Below, in pieces: positions 1 to 7,424 of a stretch of 22,198 nt of DNA. The DNA lies in the NCBI GenBank assembly GCA_963991145.1, contig CAXDOZ010000033.1, forward strand, positions 1 through 22,198, written 5' to 3'. The first letter of the stretch is position 1. Each line of letters begins with the position of its first letter. A program made the position numbers and the translations under genes. A model generated the notes under the pieces. It did no database searches, was not told where the DNA came from, and saw only the letters and a program-made list of their open reading frames with translations. The stretch comes from CAXDOZ01 sp963991145. GTDB taxonomy: Bacteria; Bacteroidota; Bacteroidia; Chitinophagales; JABDMM01.

Positions 1-821
1 TTCCAGTCCAATGAGCGCTCAAGATGTTCTCTGCAAACCGCCACTCTTTCTTCCACGCCGGGAGCTGGAAGATGCTCTCCAGTTGCTACATAATGTTTAA
101 TATCTCTGAAGATCCAGGGGTAACCAATTGATGCTCTTCCAATCATTACACCATCCACTCCATATCGATTTTTATACTCGACCGCTTTTTCAGGGCTGTC
201 GATATCACCGTTCCCGAAGACCGGTATCTGCATCCTGGGATTGTTCTTGACATCGGCGATCAGGCTCCAATCTGCTTCGCCTTTATACATCTGTTTTCTG
301 GTACGACCGTGAATGGAAATTGCCTGGATTCCTACATCCTGCAATCTCTCAGCTACATCTACAATGTATTTTGTTTGCTCATCCCAACCCAGCCTGGTCT
401 TTACTGTTACAGGGAGATTAGTAGAATCCACTACCGCTTTGGTAAGTTCAACCATTCTAGGGATATCCTGAAGGATTCCCGCTCCGGCCATTTTACAAAC
501 TACCTTCTTTACAGGGCAACCAAAATTTATATCCAGGATCTCTGGCTTCGCTTCTTCCACGATCTCCGCAGATCGCATCATGGAGTCCATCTCCGCACCA
601 AAAATTTGAATACCAATGGGCCTTTCATCTTCATAGATGTCGAGTTTCTTTACACTTTTCTCAGCATCTCTGATCAACCCTTCAACTGAGATAAACTCAG
701 TATACATCATATCAGCACCCTGCTCCTTGCACAGTGCTCTGAATGGTGGGTCACTCACATCCTCCATAGGAGCCAACAATAATGGGAAGTCTCCTAACTC
801 AACTGGTCCAATCTTTACCAT
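1..821 (-). CDS. dusB: tRNA-dihydrouridine synthase (DusB-like), 3' end cut by window edge
   Basis: An FMN enzyme that reduces uridines in the tRNA D-loop to dihydrouridine in the cytoplasm. About 273 residues of a family of roughly 320-340 are visible; the C-terminal helical tRNA-binding part lies beyond base 1. The N-terminus carries LLLAPMEDVSD, the usual Dus opening strand. Residues about 98-113 read DINFGCPVKKVVCK, with Cys102 in GCP as the expected catalytic acid. TVKTRLGW and SIHGRTR follow, then GNGDI and GVMIGRASIG, which bind the FMN phosphate. The start at 821 (MVKIGPVEL) fits flavobacterial homologues. A start at 872 is possible but would put the -7 promoter box inside the coding region. 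The family assignment is firm. The Dus subtype (B-like) is inferred from the NFGCPVKKV signature. Confidence 0.95.
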   Translation of the reverse strand, partial: MVKIGPVELGDFPLLLAPMEDVSDPPFRALCKEQGADMMYTEFISVEGLIRDAEKSVKKLDIYEDERPIGIQIFGAEMDSMMRSAEIVEEAKPEILDINFGCPVKKVVCKMAGAGILQDIPRMVELTKAVVDSTNLPVTVKTRLGWDEQTKYIVDVAERLQDVGIQAISIHGRTRKQMYKGEADWSLIADVKNNPRMQIPVFGNGDIDSPEKAVEYKNRYGVDGVMIGRASIGYPWIFRDIKHYVATGEHLPAPGVEERVAVCREHLERSLDW

Positions 822-826
822 CGCTG

Positions 827-858
827 CAAAATTAAGCTTAAGAAGCCCATGAGGCAAA
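827..858 (-). promoter_or_regulatory. Bacteroidota-type promoter for dusB
   Basis: On the minus strand TTTG (858-855) is followed after exactly 20 bases by TAATTTTG (834-827), matching the Bacteroidota sigma factor consensus TTTG-N19/20-TAnnTTTG. The box ends only five bases before the ATG at 821, so the message would have almost no leader. No mapping data are available, so this is a consensus match. Confidence 0.65.
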
Positions 859-895
859 CCAGAAGCTTCCATTACTGCCTTCTTTAATGATTACA

Positions 896-903
896 TATTT
901 TTG
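896..903 (+). promoter_or_regulatory. Candidate -7 box for the CPBP protease operon
   Basis: TATTTTTG matches TAnnTTTG and sits 13 bases before the ATG at 917. No good TTTG is seen at the -33 distance. The box overlaps the alternative upstream start at 887, which argues for initiation at 917. Confidence 0.4.
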
Positions 904-916
904 CGCTGTGAGTGAA

Positions 917-1849
917 ATGCAGGAAAACAAAGAACTTATCCCTTCTCCCTTTTCAGGGCTGATCTACAAGATTTTTGTGTTCTTCATGTGTTTCCTTGGG
1001 CTCATGCTTCTGGCTTCCCTGATTAGCAGGGCAGTAATGCCGGCATTATTCCATATTGGCGATGAGAAACTATTCTGGAGTGATGCAGCCTATAGAGTCC
1101 AACATATGGATGCTGTAGTGTTCGCAATCCTGCTTAACGGAACAGTATTCATTTTGACTCCGCTGGTCTATGCAAGGATTGTACATAGATCTGAGTCAGA
1201 CTATTTCAAGCTTTCAAATAAGCCAGACCCGATTTCCACCCTTCTGGCAATTTTGGCGATTGTAGTTGTTGTTCCTTTTGTAAGTCTATTGGGGGAGTTA
1301 ACTACTATGTTACCGCTATCTGATTCTATAATGGAGGCGATGATGGATGCCTCTGAGAGTAGCAGAATGGTTCAATCAAAACTCCTTGCAATCGAGTCAT
1401 TCCCGCAAATGATCCTGGTGCTATTAGTTCTTGCGGTTCTTCCAGCACTTGGGGAAGAGCTTCTTGTGCGAGGAGGAATACAGAAAATGCTTTTGGAGGA
1501 GGGCAGAAGCGGATGGTTCAGCGTTTTAATGGCCTCATTGTTCTTTGCTACTATCCATTTACAGTTCGATAATTTCCTGGGGATTCTCACCTACGGAATG
1601 ATTTTAGGCTTCCTTTATCTATGGACTCAAAATCTCTGGGTCTCGATTATTGCACATTTTTTTAATAATGCCAGTATTGTCCTGATATCATTCTTTAGCG
1701 ACTACGATGTGCTGGGAACCAGTACCGATAATTTCTCCATTTTGTTGATATCGGGGATAATTTCTCTCCTGCTTTCTGCTGGCCTGCTGTATCTTATATA
1801 CAAGAGATCTCACCAAAACCGAATACACATTGGACACGGAATGGAGTAA
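917..1849 (+). CDS. CPBP family intramembrane glutamic endopeptidase (Abi/CAAX protease-like)
   Basis: A multi-spanning membrane protein of 310 residues with the three CPBP (Rce1-like) motifs in order: EELLVR at 180-185 with the catalytic glutamate pair, FATIH at 210-214, and HFFNN at 247-251. Hydrophobic segments lie at about 14-38, 64-85, 107-127, 164-180, 202-214, 222-240 and 273-295. The family cleaves substrates inside the membrane. In bacteria the substrates are mostly unknown and include peptide maturation and immunity roles, so no specific role is assigned. The start is placed at 917 rather than 887 because a TAnnTTTG box lies between the two. The gene overlaps the next one by 20 bases, so the two are very likely co-translated. 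In Bacteroidota this family is often found beside a DUF2007 gene and cdsA, as here. Confidence 0.9.
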   Translation: MQENKELIPSPFSGLIYKIFVFFMCFLGLMLLASLISRAVMPALFHIGDEKLFWSDAAYRVQHMDAVVFAILLNGTVFILTPLVYARIVHRSESDYFKLSNKPDPISTLLAILAIVVVVPFVSLLGELTTMLPLSDSIMEAMMDASESSRMVQSKLLAIESFPQMILVLLVLAVLPALGEELLVRGGIQKMLLEEGRSGWFSVLMASLFFATIHLQFDNFLGILTYGMILGFLYLWTQNLWVSIIAHFFNNASIVLISFFSDYDVLGTSTDNFSILLISGIISLLLSAGLLYLIYKRSHQNRIHIGHGME

Positions 1850-2075
1850 GATATTTTCTACACCTGATCCTTTTCAGGCAGAAATCCTGAAGGGAAGGTT
1901 GACCGAGAATGATATTCCATGTGTAGTTGTCAATAAGCAAGACTCAATGTATAAGCCAATTGGAGACCTGGAAGTATATGTCCCGAGAGACATGGTGATC
2001 AAGGCATTGCACTATTTAGAAACAGACCTTGGGGGCTCAGGAGAGGATGAAAAAGGAGAAAAATCCGGTTCATAA
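1830..2075 (+). CDS. DUF2007 domain protein (putative signal-transducing, PII-like fold)
   Basis: An 81-residue protein. The first 67 residues fit DUF2007: an opening WSKIFSTPDPFQAEILKGRL helix, then NDIPCVVVNK, then a GDLEVYVP strand and a final helix through ALHYLE. The tail (68-81) is charged and low in complexity (GSGEDEKGEKSGS). Family members are small proteins of uncertain role, annotated as putative signal transducers by structural resemblance to PII proteins. No catalytic residues are visible. It starts 20 bases inside the end of the CPBP gene in another frame, which suggests coupled expression and perhaps a shared role at the membrane. The function is unknown. Confidence 0.85.
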   Translation: MDTEWSKIFSTPDPFQAEILKGRLTENDIPCVVVNKQDSMYKPIGDLEVYVPRDMVIKALHYLETDLGGSGEDEKGEKSGS

Positions 2076-2095
2076 TTCCAGCATTTCAATTCAAT

Positions 2096-2103
2096 TATCT
2101 TTG
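2096..2103 (+). promoter_or_regulatory. Candidate -7 box upstream of cdsA
   Basis: TATCTTTG is an exact TAnnTTTG match 21 bases before the TTG start at 2125. No convincing TTTG is found 19-20 bases upstream, so this may be an internal operon promoter or chance. Confidence 0.35.
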
Positions 2104-2124
2104 CGCACTTTATTTTGATATCAC

Positions 2125-2967
2125 TTGAGTAATCTAGTAACCAGAGCGAGCACAGCAGTAATCTTTGTAGCAGTAATGCTACTGGGCACTTACCTGTCTG
2201 TATATAGCTATTTGCTTCTCTATTCTATCATTGGCCTGTGTTGCATGTGGGAATTCTTCAAGATCACCCACCACCTTAGAGATACTCCTAAGCAACTCTA
2301 TCTGATCAGCAGAACTTATAGCCTTGGGCTATGCCTTTGGGTTTTCATCATGACCTATTTAATGTCGATAGGAGAGATGAGCCTTTATTGGATAGTTACT
2401 TATCCACCATTAGTTCTTGTTCTTTTGATAATTGAGCTTTTTGGAACATCGCCTAAGTCCATCACCAATATCGGGATCAATCTTACTGCTCAATTTTACA
2501 TAGCTCTCCCTATGGCAATGCTCAATTTCGCAGTGATTATTGATGGCAAGTATCAGGGACTGGTAATGATGGGATTCCTTTTCCTGGTTTGGGTGCAGGA
2601 TTCTGGAGCCTATTTATTCGGGTCTATGTTTGGCAAGAATCCTTTATTCAAGCGAATTAGCCCGAAAAAGACCATCGAAGGATTTCTGGGTGGTGCAATA
2701 GCAGCAATTGGAGTAGCATTCGCTATCAGTTCAGTTTTAGGAGTTTTAGATCTGGTTGATTGGTTAGTACTTGCAGCAATTACAATCGTTTTTGCCACTT
2801 TGGGAGATCTGATCGAATCCCTTTTCAAGAGAAATTTGCAAATAAAAGACTCTGGAACCTTCCTTCCTGGCCATGGAGGATTTCTAGACAGATTCGATGC
2901 TCTACTCTTTGCTATCCCTTGCTATGCAGCATATATCGTGCTGATCTATCGTCAGCTGGGAGGCTAG
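2125..2967 (+). CDS. cdsA: Phosphatidate cytidylyltransferase (CDP-diacylglycerol synthase)
   Basis: Makes CDP-diacylglycerol from phosphatidic acid and CTP in the inner membrane, the entry step to all phospholipids. The protein has 280 residues with about eight hydrophobic segments. The full CdsA signature is present at 232-258: SLFKR, then KDSG, then PGHGGFLDRFD. VWVQDSGAY at 155-163 and KKTIEGFLGG at 181-190 are the other conserved blocks, and Asp159 and the aspartates of the signature are the expected metal ligands. Translation begins at TTG. An in-frame TGA at 2116-2118 excludes a start further up, and MSNLVTRAS is the normal family N-terminus. Its pathway partner psd lies two genes downstream. 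Confidence is high. Confidence 0.97.
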   Translation: MSNLVTRASTAVIFVAVMLLGTYLSVYSYLLLYSIIGLCCMWEFFKITHHLRDTPKQLYLISRTYSLGLCLWVFIMTYLMSIGEMSLYWIVTYPPLVLVLLIIELFGTSPKSITNIGINLTAQFYIALPMAMLNFAVIIDGKYQGLVMMGFLFLVWVQDSGAYLFGSMFGKNPLFKRISPKKTIEGFLGGAIAAIGVAFAISSVLGVLDLVDWLVLAAITIVFATLGDLIESLFKRNLQIKDSGTFLPGHGGFLDRFDALLFAIPCYAAYIVLIYRQLGG

Positions 2968-3052
2968 ATTTTAACCTTTAGTTCTTAGAATTTGCTAAAC
3001 CTTTATTCCGCTCGGGATATTCTAATAATTTAGCGCCTCAAATCGACAAAAA

Positions 3053-4384
3053 ATGACAGTTCAATCTTTTATAGATAAGGTAAGTAGCCGCAATCCGAAT
3101 GAACCGGAATTCATGCAGGCAGTAACTGAATTCGCTGAAAGCGTAGTTCCATTCGTAGAAAAGAATCCAAAGTATCAGGATGCAAATATTCTTGAGAGAG
3201 TAGTTGAGCCTGAAAGAGTGGTAATGTTCCGCGTTCCATGGTTAGATGACAAAGGAGTTCATCAGGTAAACCGTGGATTTAGAATTGAAATGAATAGTGC
3301 AATCGGACCATATAAAGGTGGATTGCGTTTTCACCCTTCTGTAAACCTTAGCATTCTTAAATTCCTTGCCTTTGAGCAGATCTTTAAGAACAGTCTTACT
3401 ACTCTTCCTATGGGTGGTGGTAAAGGTGGATCTGACTTCGATCCAAAAGGAAAATCAGACGAAGAAGTAATGCGTTTTTGCCAATCCTTTATGACCGAGC
3501 TAAGTCGCCATATTGGAGCAAACACTGATGTACCAGCTGGTGATATCGGAGTTGGCGGACGTGAGATCGGATATCTTTTTGGTCAGTACAAGAGAATTCG
3601 CAATGAGTTTACCGGTGTTCTTACAGGTAAAGGAATCGAATACGGAGGATCATTGATTCGTCCGGAAGCTACCGGTTATGGAGCTGTATACTTTGCCAAC
3701 TTCATGGTTGAGCACGCTGGTAAAGGAATTGACGGAACTATTTCTGTTGTTTCAGGATCGGGAAATGTTGCTCAATACGCTACAGAAAAATTGATCGAGC
3801 TTGGTTCTAAGGTTGTTACTCTTTCAGATTCAGCCGGATTCATTTACGATCCAGAAGGAGTCGACACTGAGAAGCTTGAGTTTGTTAAAGAGCTTAAGAA
3901 CGTTCGACGCGGAAGGATCAAGGAGTACGCAGAAAAGTATAACTGTGAGTACTTCGAAGGAGAAAGACCTTGGGGAATCAAGTGTGATCTGGCTTTCCCT
4001 TGTGCTACTCAAAATGAGCTTGTAGAATCCGATGCTCAAAAACTGGTAGACAACGGATGTTCTGTTGTTTCAGAGGGTGCTAATATGCCAACTACTGCTG
4101 AAGCTGTAAGTGTTCTTCAAAAGAACGGGGTTCTTTTCGCTCCTGGAAAGGCGGCAAACGCTGGAGGTGTAGCTGTTTCAGGACTTGAAATGACTCAAAA
4201 CTCTATCAGACTTTCATGGACTCGCGAAGAGGTTGACGCAAGACTAAAAGGAATTATGGAATCTATCCATACCGCTTGTGTTGAGCATGGAACTGAAAAT
4301 GGACAGGTTGATTACGTGAAAGGTGCTAACATCGCAGGCTTTATCAAGGTTGCCGATGCGATGATCGCTCAGGGACACGTATAG
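3053..4384 (+). CDS. gdhA: Glutamate dehydrogenase, NADP-type
   Basis: Interconverts 2-oxoglutarate plus ammonia and glutamate, the main ammonia assimilation route under nitrogen sufficiency. The protein has 443 residues, the usual length for the hexameric bacterial class, and is co-linear with E. coli GdhA in the blocks I recall. Substrate and catalytic residues include Lys124 in GGGKGGSDFDPKGK and Asp164 in VPAGDIGVGGRE. The nucleotide-binding turn is GSGNVA at 235-240. SDSAG at 258-262 follows the second Rossmann strand and points to NADP rather than NAD. An 85-base gap before the start and a 36-base gap after it suggest it may have its own promoter. It sits between two phospholipid genes to which it has no direct link. 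Confidence 0.97.
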   Translation: MTVQSFIDKVSSRNPNEPEFMQAVTEFAESVVPFVEKNPKYQDANILERVVEPERVVMFRVPWLDDKGVHQVNRGFRIEMNSAIGPYKGGLRFHPSVNLSILKFLAFEQIFKNSLTTLPMGGGKGGSDFDPKGKSDEEVMRFCQSFMTELSRHIGANTDVPAGDIGVGGREIGYLFGQYKRIRNEFTGVLTGKGIEYGGSLIRPEATGYGAVYFANFMVEHAGKGIDGTISVVSGSGNVAQYATEKLIELGSKVVTLSDSAGFIYDPEGVDTEKLEFVKELKNVRRGRIKEYAEKYNCEYFEGERPWGIKCDLAFPCATQNELVESDAQKLVDNGCSVVSEGANMPTTAEAVSVLQKNGVLFAPGKAANAGGVAVSGLEMTQNSIRLSWTREEVDARLKGIMESIHTACVEHGTENGQVDYVKGANIAGFIKVADAMIAQGHV

Positions 4385-4420
4385 TGAACTTTGCAAACTG
4401 ATTTGACGTAACTTCAGAGA

Positions 4421-5089
4421 ATGGGAATGATGAGTAAAATACATAAGGAGGGTTACAAGATCATCCTGGTAAGCGCATTGCTTACCCTGGTCTCGAATTT
4501 TGCCTTTTACTACTTCTTCCCTGAATTGACCAATGGCCGTATAGCTTTTGGAGTCTTTTCACTGAGCCTGTTCTTCTTCATTGTTGCTTTCTTTAGAAAT
4601 CCAATCCGATTGATTGATGCAGCTGAGCATGAAGTAATTGCTCCTGCTGATGGAAAGATTGTAGTAATTGAAGAAGTTGAGGAAGGGGAATACTTCAAGG
4701 ATAAGAGAATTCAGGTAAGTATTTTCATGTCGCCTGCCAATGTGCATGTGAACCGGAACCCAATTGGGGGAAAGATTAAGTACACCAAGTACCATCCCGG
4801 ACTTTACTTAGTAGCCTGGCATCCAAAGTCTTCTACAGAGAATGAGCACAATAGTGTTGTAATTCAAAACAATAATTTTGAAATACTCGTAAGACAGATT
4901 GCAGGTAAATTAGCTCGTAGAATCGTGAGCTATTGCCAGGAAGGCGATGAAGTTCAACAAGGTGATGAGTTTGGATTTATCAAATTCGGAAGTCGGGTAG
5001 ATATCTTTCTTCCACTTGATGCGGATATCAAAGTAGATCTAAAGCAGAAAGTAACCGGAGGAAAGACGATCCTGGCCACTTTGGAATAG
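4421..5089 (+). CDS. psd: Phosphatidylserine decarboxylase, short (PSD-A) type
   Basis: Converts phosphatidylserine to phosphatidylethanolamine at the inner membrane. The 222-residue protein has two hydrophobic segments at about 12-33 and 40-58, then the catalytic domain: IAPADGKIVVIEEV (73-86), IFMSPANVHVNR (101-112) and YHPGLYLVAWHPKS (124-137). FGSRVD at 189-194 is the self-cleavage site. Cleavage between Gly190 and Ser191 should create the pyruvoyl cofactor on a 32-residue alpha chain. This FGS form and the short length mark the type common in Bacteroidota, unlike the longer LGST enzymes. ATG codons at 4427 and 4430 are equally possible starts. It works in the same pathway as CdsA two genes upstream; the phosphatidylserine synthase is not in the window. 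Confidence 0.95.
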   Translation: MGMMSKIHKEGYKIILVSALLTLVSNFAFYYFFPELTNGRIAFGVFSLSLFFFIVAFFRNPIRLIDAAEHEVIAPADGKIVVIEEVEEGEYFKDKRIQVSIFMSPANVHVNRNPIGGKIKYTKYHPGLYLVAWHPKSSTENEHNSVVIQNNNFEILVRQIAGKLARRIVSYCQEGDEVQQGDEFGFIKFGSRVDIFLPLDADIKVDLKQKVTGGKTILATLE

Positions 5090-5092
5090 AAA

Positions 5093-5123
5093 TTGAACCC
5101 CTGACAACAGTCAAATAGTTTAT
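5093..5123 (+). promoter_or_regulatory. Candidate promoter for the small Cys protein gene
   Basis: TTG (5093-5095) is followed after 20 bases by TAGTTTAT (5116-5123), a six-of-eight match to TAnnTTTG with good spacing. It lies 18 bases before the ATG at 5142. It would allow expression apart from psd. Confidence 0.35.
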
Positions 5124-5141
5124 ACCACAAAACAGAGTATT

Positions 5142-5525
5142 ATGAAATATCTAGTGATCTTATTTTTTATGGCATTTGCCACTCTTGGAGTTCAGGCACA
5201 ATCAGCAACTACAACTGAAGGAACAGCTGAGGCTGTAGAAGCAACTACTACTGCTACTGATGTTGAAATTCCAGCAAGTGCAATTGATGCAGGAACAAAT
5301 GACGAAATGAAGGCTAAGTCTTGTCATGGTTCAGCTGCAGCAACTAGTGGAAGATCTTGTTGTGCTGCTAAGAAAGCCATGAGCGGATGTTCAGGGGCAG
5401 CAAGTAGTAGCGCATCAACTGAACAACCTAAAAAAGGATGTTCTGGTACAGCAAGTTCACAAGCAGCGACTGAAGTCCCAGCAGCAAATGTTGTGACAGA
5501 AGTTGACGGAAGAGACGATGAGTAA
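5142..5525 (+). CDS. Small secreted Ala/Ser/Thr-rich protein with cysteine clusters, unknown function
   Basis: A 127-residue protein not assigned to a family. Residues 1-19 form a clear signal peptide with probable cleavage after VQA, before QSATTT. The mature part is low complexity, about half Ala, Ser and Thr, and probably disordered. It carries five cysteines in Gly/Ser/Lys settings: SCHG (Cys61), RSCCAAKK (Cys73, Cys74), SGCSG (Cys83) and KGCSG (Cys100). The SGCSG and KGCSG stretches look like degenerate repeats. The C-terminus is acidic (VDGRDDE). Clustered cysteines with a CH pair could bind metal or form disulfides in the periplasm, but nothing proves either. It has a candidate promoter and a strong terminator, suggesting a discrete and perhaps abundant transcript. 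Similar small Cys-rich secreted proteins exist in Flavobacteriia; the function is unknown. Confidence 0.85.
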   Translation: MKYLVILFFMAFATLGVQAQSATTTEGTAEAVEATTTATDVEIPASAIDAGTNDEMKAKSCHGSAAATSGRSCCAAKKAMSGCSGAASSSASTEQPKKGCSGTASSQAATEVPAANVVTEVDGRDDE

Positions 5526-5547
5526 ATAGATCATCTTCAAATATTCA

Positions 5548-5575
5548 ATCCCGGCAATTTGCCGGGATTTTTTTT
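5548..5575 (+). terminator. Rho-independent terminator after the psd/small Cys protein unit
   Basis: A perfect 10-base inverted repeat (ATCCCGGCAA, one base, TTGCCGGGAT) is followed directly by eight T. The stem is GC-rich at its centre. It ends the plus-strand run 23 bases after the stop codon. Confidence 0.9.
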
Positions 5576-5680
5576 GCCCAATCCCCAAATCCCGTTTGAG
5601 TAATATTTAATCAAGATTTATTGCAATATGTAAGCACTGAACCTTGGATTCTGATACTTTTAGATGACATCCTCCAAACC

Positions 5681-6727
5681 ATGAGCCATCACGTTTCTAC
5701 TGAACAAGATTCTCCAGTTGCGAAAGGACGGCAGTCCCCACCATATTTCAGAGTTCTACCACCTTATCCTACCGGATGGTTCCTTATTAGTTTCTCCAAA
5801 GAGCTAAAGAAAGGTCAGATCAAGAGCTTCACATTTCAGGGAATGGAAGTAGTACTTTATCGTACTGATTCCGGCAATGCACATATGCTTGATGCCTATT
5901 GCAGCCATATGGGTGCACACATGGGAAAAGGAGGTAGCATTGAAGGTGAACTCATCAAATGTCCCTTCCACGGTTTCTGCTTCGATAAATCCGGTAAGTG
6001 CGTTAAGAATGCTTACGGTACAAAGCCCTCTCCAAAAACTCTGGTTAGAAGTTGGCATATAAGAGAGTTCAATGGATTGATCATGGCATTTTACAATCCT
6101 AAAACCAATCATGTTCCAGACTGGGAGATTCCAGAATTAGATTGGGAAGATTGGTCAGATCTGGCCTTTGTAGAATTCAAACTCAAAAGTCATCCTCAGG
6201 AAACAGCCGAGAACAGCGTGGATATTGGTCATCTCAAAGAAGTTCATGGTTATCAGGAAGTCAAAGAGTTAAGACCCCTCCATCTCGATGGGCCATTTCT
6301 GAATGCTAAGTACTTCATGAACAGACCGGCAGGAATTTTAGGAAAGATCGGTAAGAACGCTCATGCAGAGTTTGAAATATTCAAGTACGGATTGGGCTAT
6401 TCAGCAGTGGAGGTTGACGTTCAGAATTTTGGATTGAGAAACCGACACTTCGTCTTCCCAACTCCGATAGATGGAGAATACATCTACCTGAGAATCGCTC
6501 TTTCCCTCAAAAAGATTGAAAATGGAAAAGGCTTTTTCAAACTTGCTAAGTACCTGCCGTTTGACTTAAGGAAACTGATCATGCCATTTACTTTGAAGCA
6601 ATATGCGCATGATGTGAGTCAGGATTTTGATATCTGGCAAAACAAGATCTACATCAATCCGCCCGTGCTTGCTAAGGGCGACGGACCAATTTTCAAGTTT
6701 CGCAAATGGGCTGAGCAGTTCTACTAG
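5681..6727 (+). CDS. Rieske 2Fe-2S oxygenase, KshA/DAF-36-like
   Basis: A two-domain non-heme iron oxygenase component of 348 residues. The N-terminal Rieske domain has the 2Fe-2S ligands Cys74/His76 (YCSHMG) and Cys94/His97 (CPFHGF). The catalytic domain has Asp181, His184 and His189 (DIGHLKEVH), the D-x2-H-x4-H iron motif, and a likely third ligand Asp315 in QDFDIWQNK. The ending (GDGPI, FRKWAEQFY) resembles bacterial 3-ketosteroid 9-alpha-hydroxylase KshA and animal DAF-36/Neverland sterol 7-desaturases. A hydrophobic polycyclic substrate is therefore plausible but not shown. No reductase or ferredoxin gene is nearby, so electrons must come from elsewhere. The reading frame is open up to 5621, but MSHHVSTEQD at 5681 is the more natural start. 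The end lies one base from the stop of the convergent nucleotidase gene. Confidence 0.9.
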   Translation: MSHHVSTEQDSPVAKGRQSPPYFRVLPPYPTGWFLISFSKELKKGQIKSFTFQGMEVVLYRTDSGNAHMLDAYCSHMGAHMGKGGSIEGELIKCPFHGFCFDKSGKCVKNAYGTKPSPKTLVRSWHIREFNGLIMAFYNPKTNHVPDWEIPELDWEDWSDLAFVEFKLKSHPQETAENSVDIGHLKEVHGYQEVKELRPLHLDGPFLNAKYFMNRPAGILGKIGKNAHAEFEIFKYGLGYSAVEVDVQNFGLRNRHFVFPTPIDGEYIYLRIALSLKKIENGKGFFKLAKYLPFDLRKLIMPFTLKQYAHDVSQDFDIWQNKIYINPPVLAKGDGPIFKFRKWAEQFY

Positions 6728-6728
6728 A

Positions 6729-7424
6729 TCAAAGTATCTGATCGAGTTCTCTCAATTCTTTGATTTCGTGTTGAATTTCCTCCTGATGGTCATTCTCTTC
6801 AGGATTGAAGAATACATGTCCCCAACCCGCTCGCTTTCCACCAAGAACATCGGCTTCCAGATTGTCTCCAATTATTATGCTCTCCTTAGCTACCGATGAA
6901 GTAGCATTATTTGCATGCCTGAATATTTCTGGATGAGGCTTCTGAAAGCCCACTTCTTCACTAATGATCAATTCGTCGAAGTAATCGCGCAAGCCTGATT
7001 CCCGGAGCTTGATGTGTTGCACTTCTTTGAAACCATTGGTGATCAAATGCAATTCGTATGATTTTGCCAGATAATCCAGAATCTCTTTTGCTCCCGGAAG
7101 AAGATTGGTCTTATACGGCCCATGACTGACATAGAATTCAGCCATTTGCTCGCTCAGTTCATCGTGATTTACATTGCGATCCAGGAGGGTGTCTCTGAAT
7201 CTTCCTACCCGCAATTGGGCCTTTGTCACCTTCCCCTGCCTGTAGAATCTCCAGTATTGATCATTGACCTTGTAATAGGTCGAATAGAAATCCTCAAAGT
7301 CCTTAAAGCCGAATCGGTTTAGCTGAAAGTTTTCATAGAGATCCCTTATCGTCTCCTGACTATTCTTGCTAAAATCCCACAGAGTGTGGTCAAGATCAAA
7401 GAATATGTGCTTGTATTCCGCCAA
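6729..7424 (-). CDS. yjjG: HAD-superfamily nucleotidase, YjjG-like (noncanonical pyrimidine nucleotidase)
   Basis: A cytoplasmic HAD subclass IA phosphatase of 231 residues. E. coli YjjG removes phosphate from noncanonical pyrimidine nucleotides and so cleans the nucleotide pool. The four HAD motifs are visible: FDLDHTLWDF (nucleophile Asp10 and acid/base Asp12), LITNGF (Thr129), FQKPHP (Lys162) and IIGDNLEADVLGG (Asp187, Asp192). A helical cap lies between motifs I and II. The start is an obligatory TTG immediately after the TAA stop of the upstream epimerase gene and in the same frame, with no ATG before motif I. A purine-rich stretch, GAAAGGGAA, precedes it inside the epimerase gene and may act as ribosome binding site. 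Translational coupling is therefore likely. Phosphatase class is firm; the substrate is inferred. Confidence 0.92.
   Translation of the reverse strand: MAEYKHIFFDLDHTLWDFSKNSQETIRDLYENFQLNRFGFKDFEDFYSTYYKVNDQYWRFYRQGKVTKAQLRVGRFRDTLLDRNVNHDELSEQMAEFYVSHGPYKTNLLPGAKEILDYLAKSYELHLITNGFKEVQHIKLRESGLRDYFDELIISEEVGFQKPHPEIFRHANNATSSVAKESIIIGDNLEADVLGGKRAGWGHVFFNPEENDHQEEIQHEIKELRELDQIL

Noticed and set aside
309..852. Plus-strand open frames opposite the left-end gene
   Set aside because: They lie antisense to the clear dihydrouridine synthase, and their translations show no domain or signal.
887..916. Earlier ATG for the CPBP protease
   Set aside because: It falls before the TATTTTTG box at 896-903, and the added residues are not typical of the family.
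5621..5680. Earlier ATG for the Rieske oxygenase
   Set aside because: The extra 20 residues show no family resemblance, and MSHHVSTEQD at 5681 is a better N-terminus. This is not fully settled.
6722..6743. Short inverted repeat GATCA...TGATC at the oxygenase/nucleotidase junction
   Set aside because: Only five base pairs and no T run, so it is not convincing as a bidirectional terminator.
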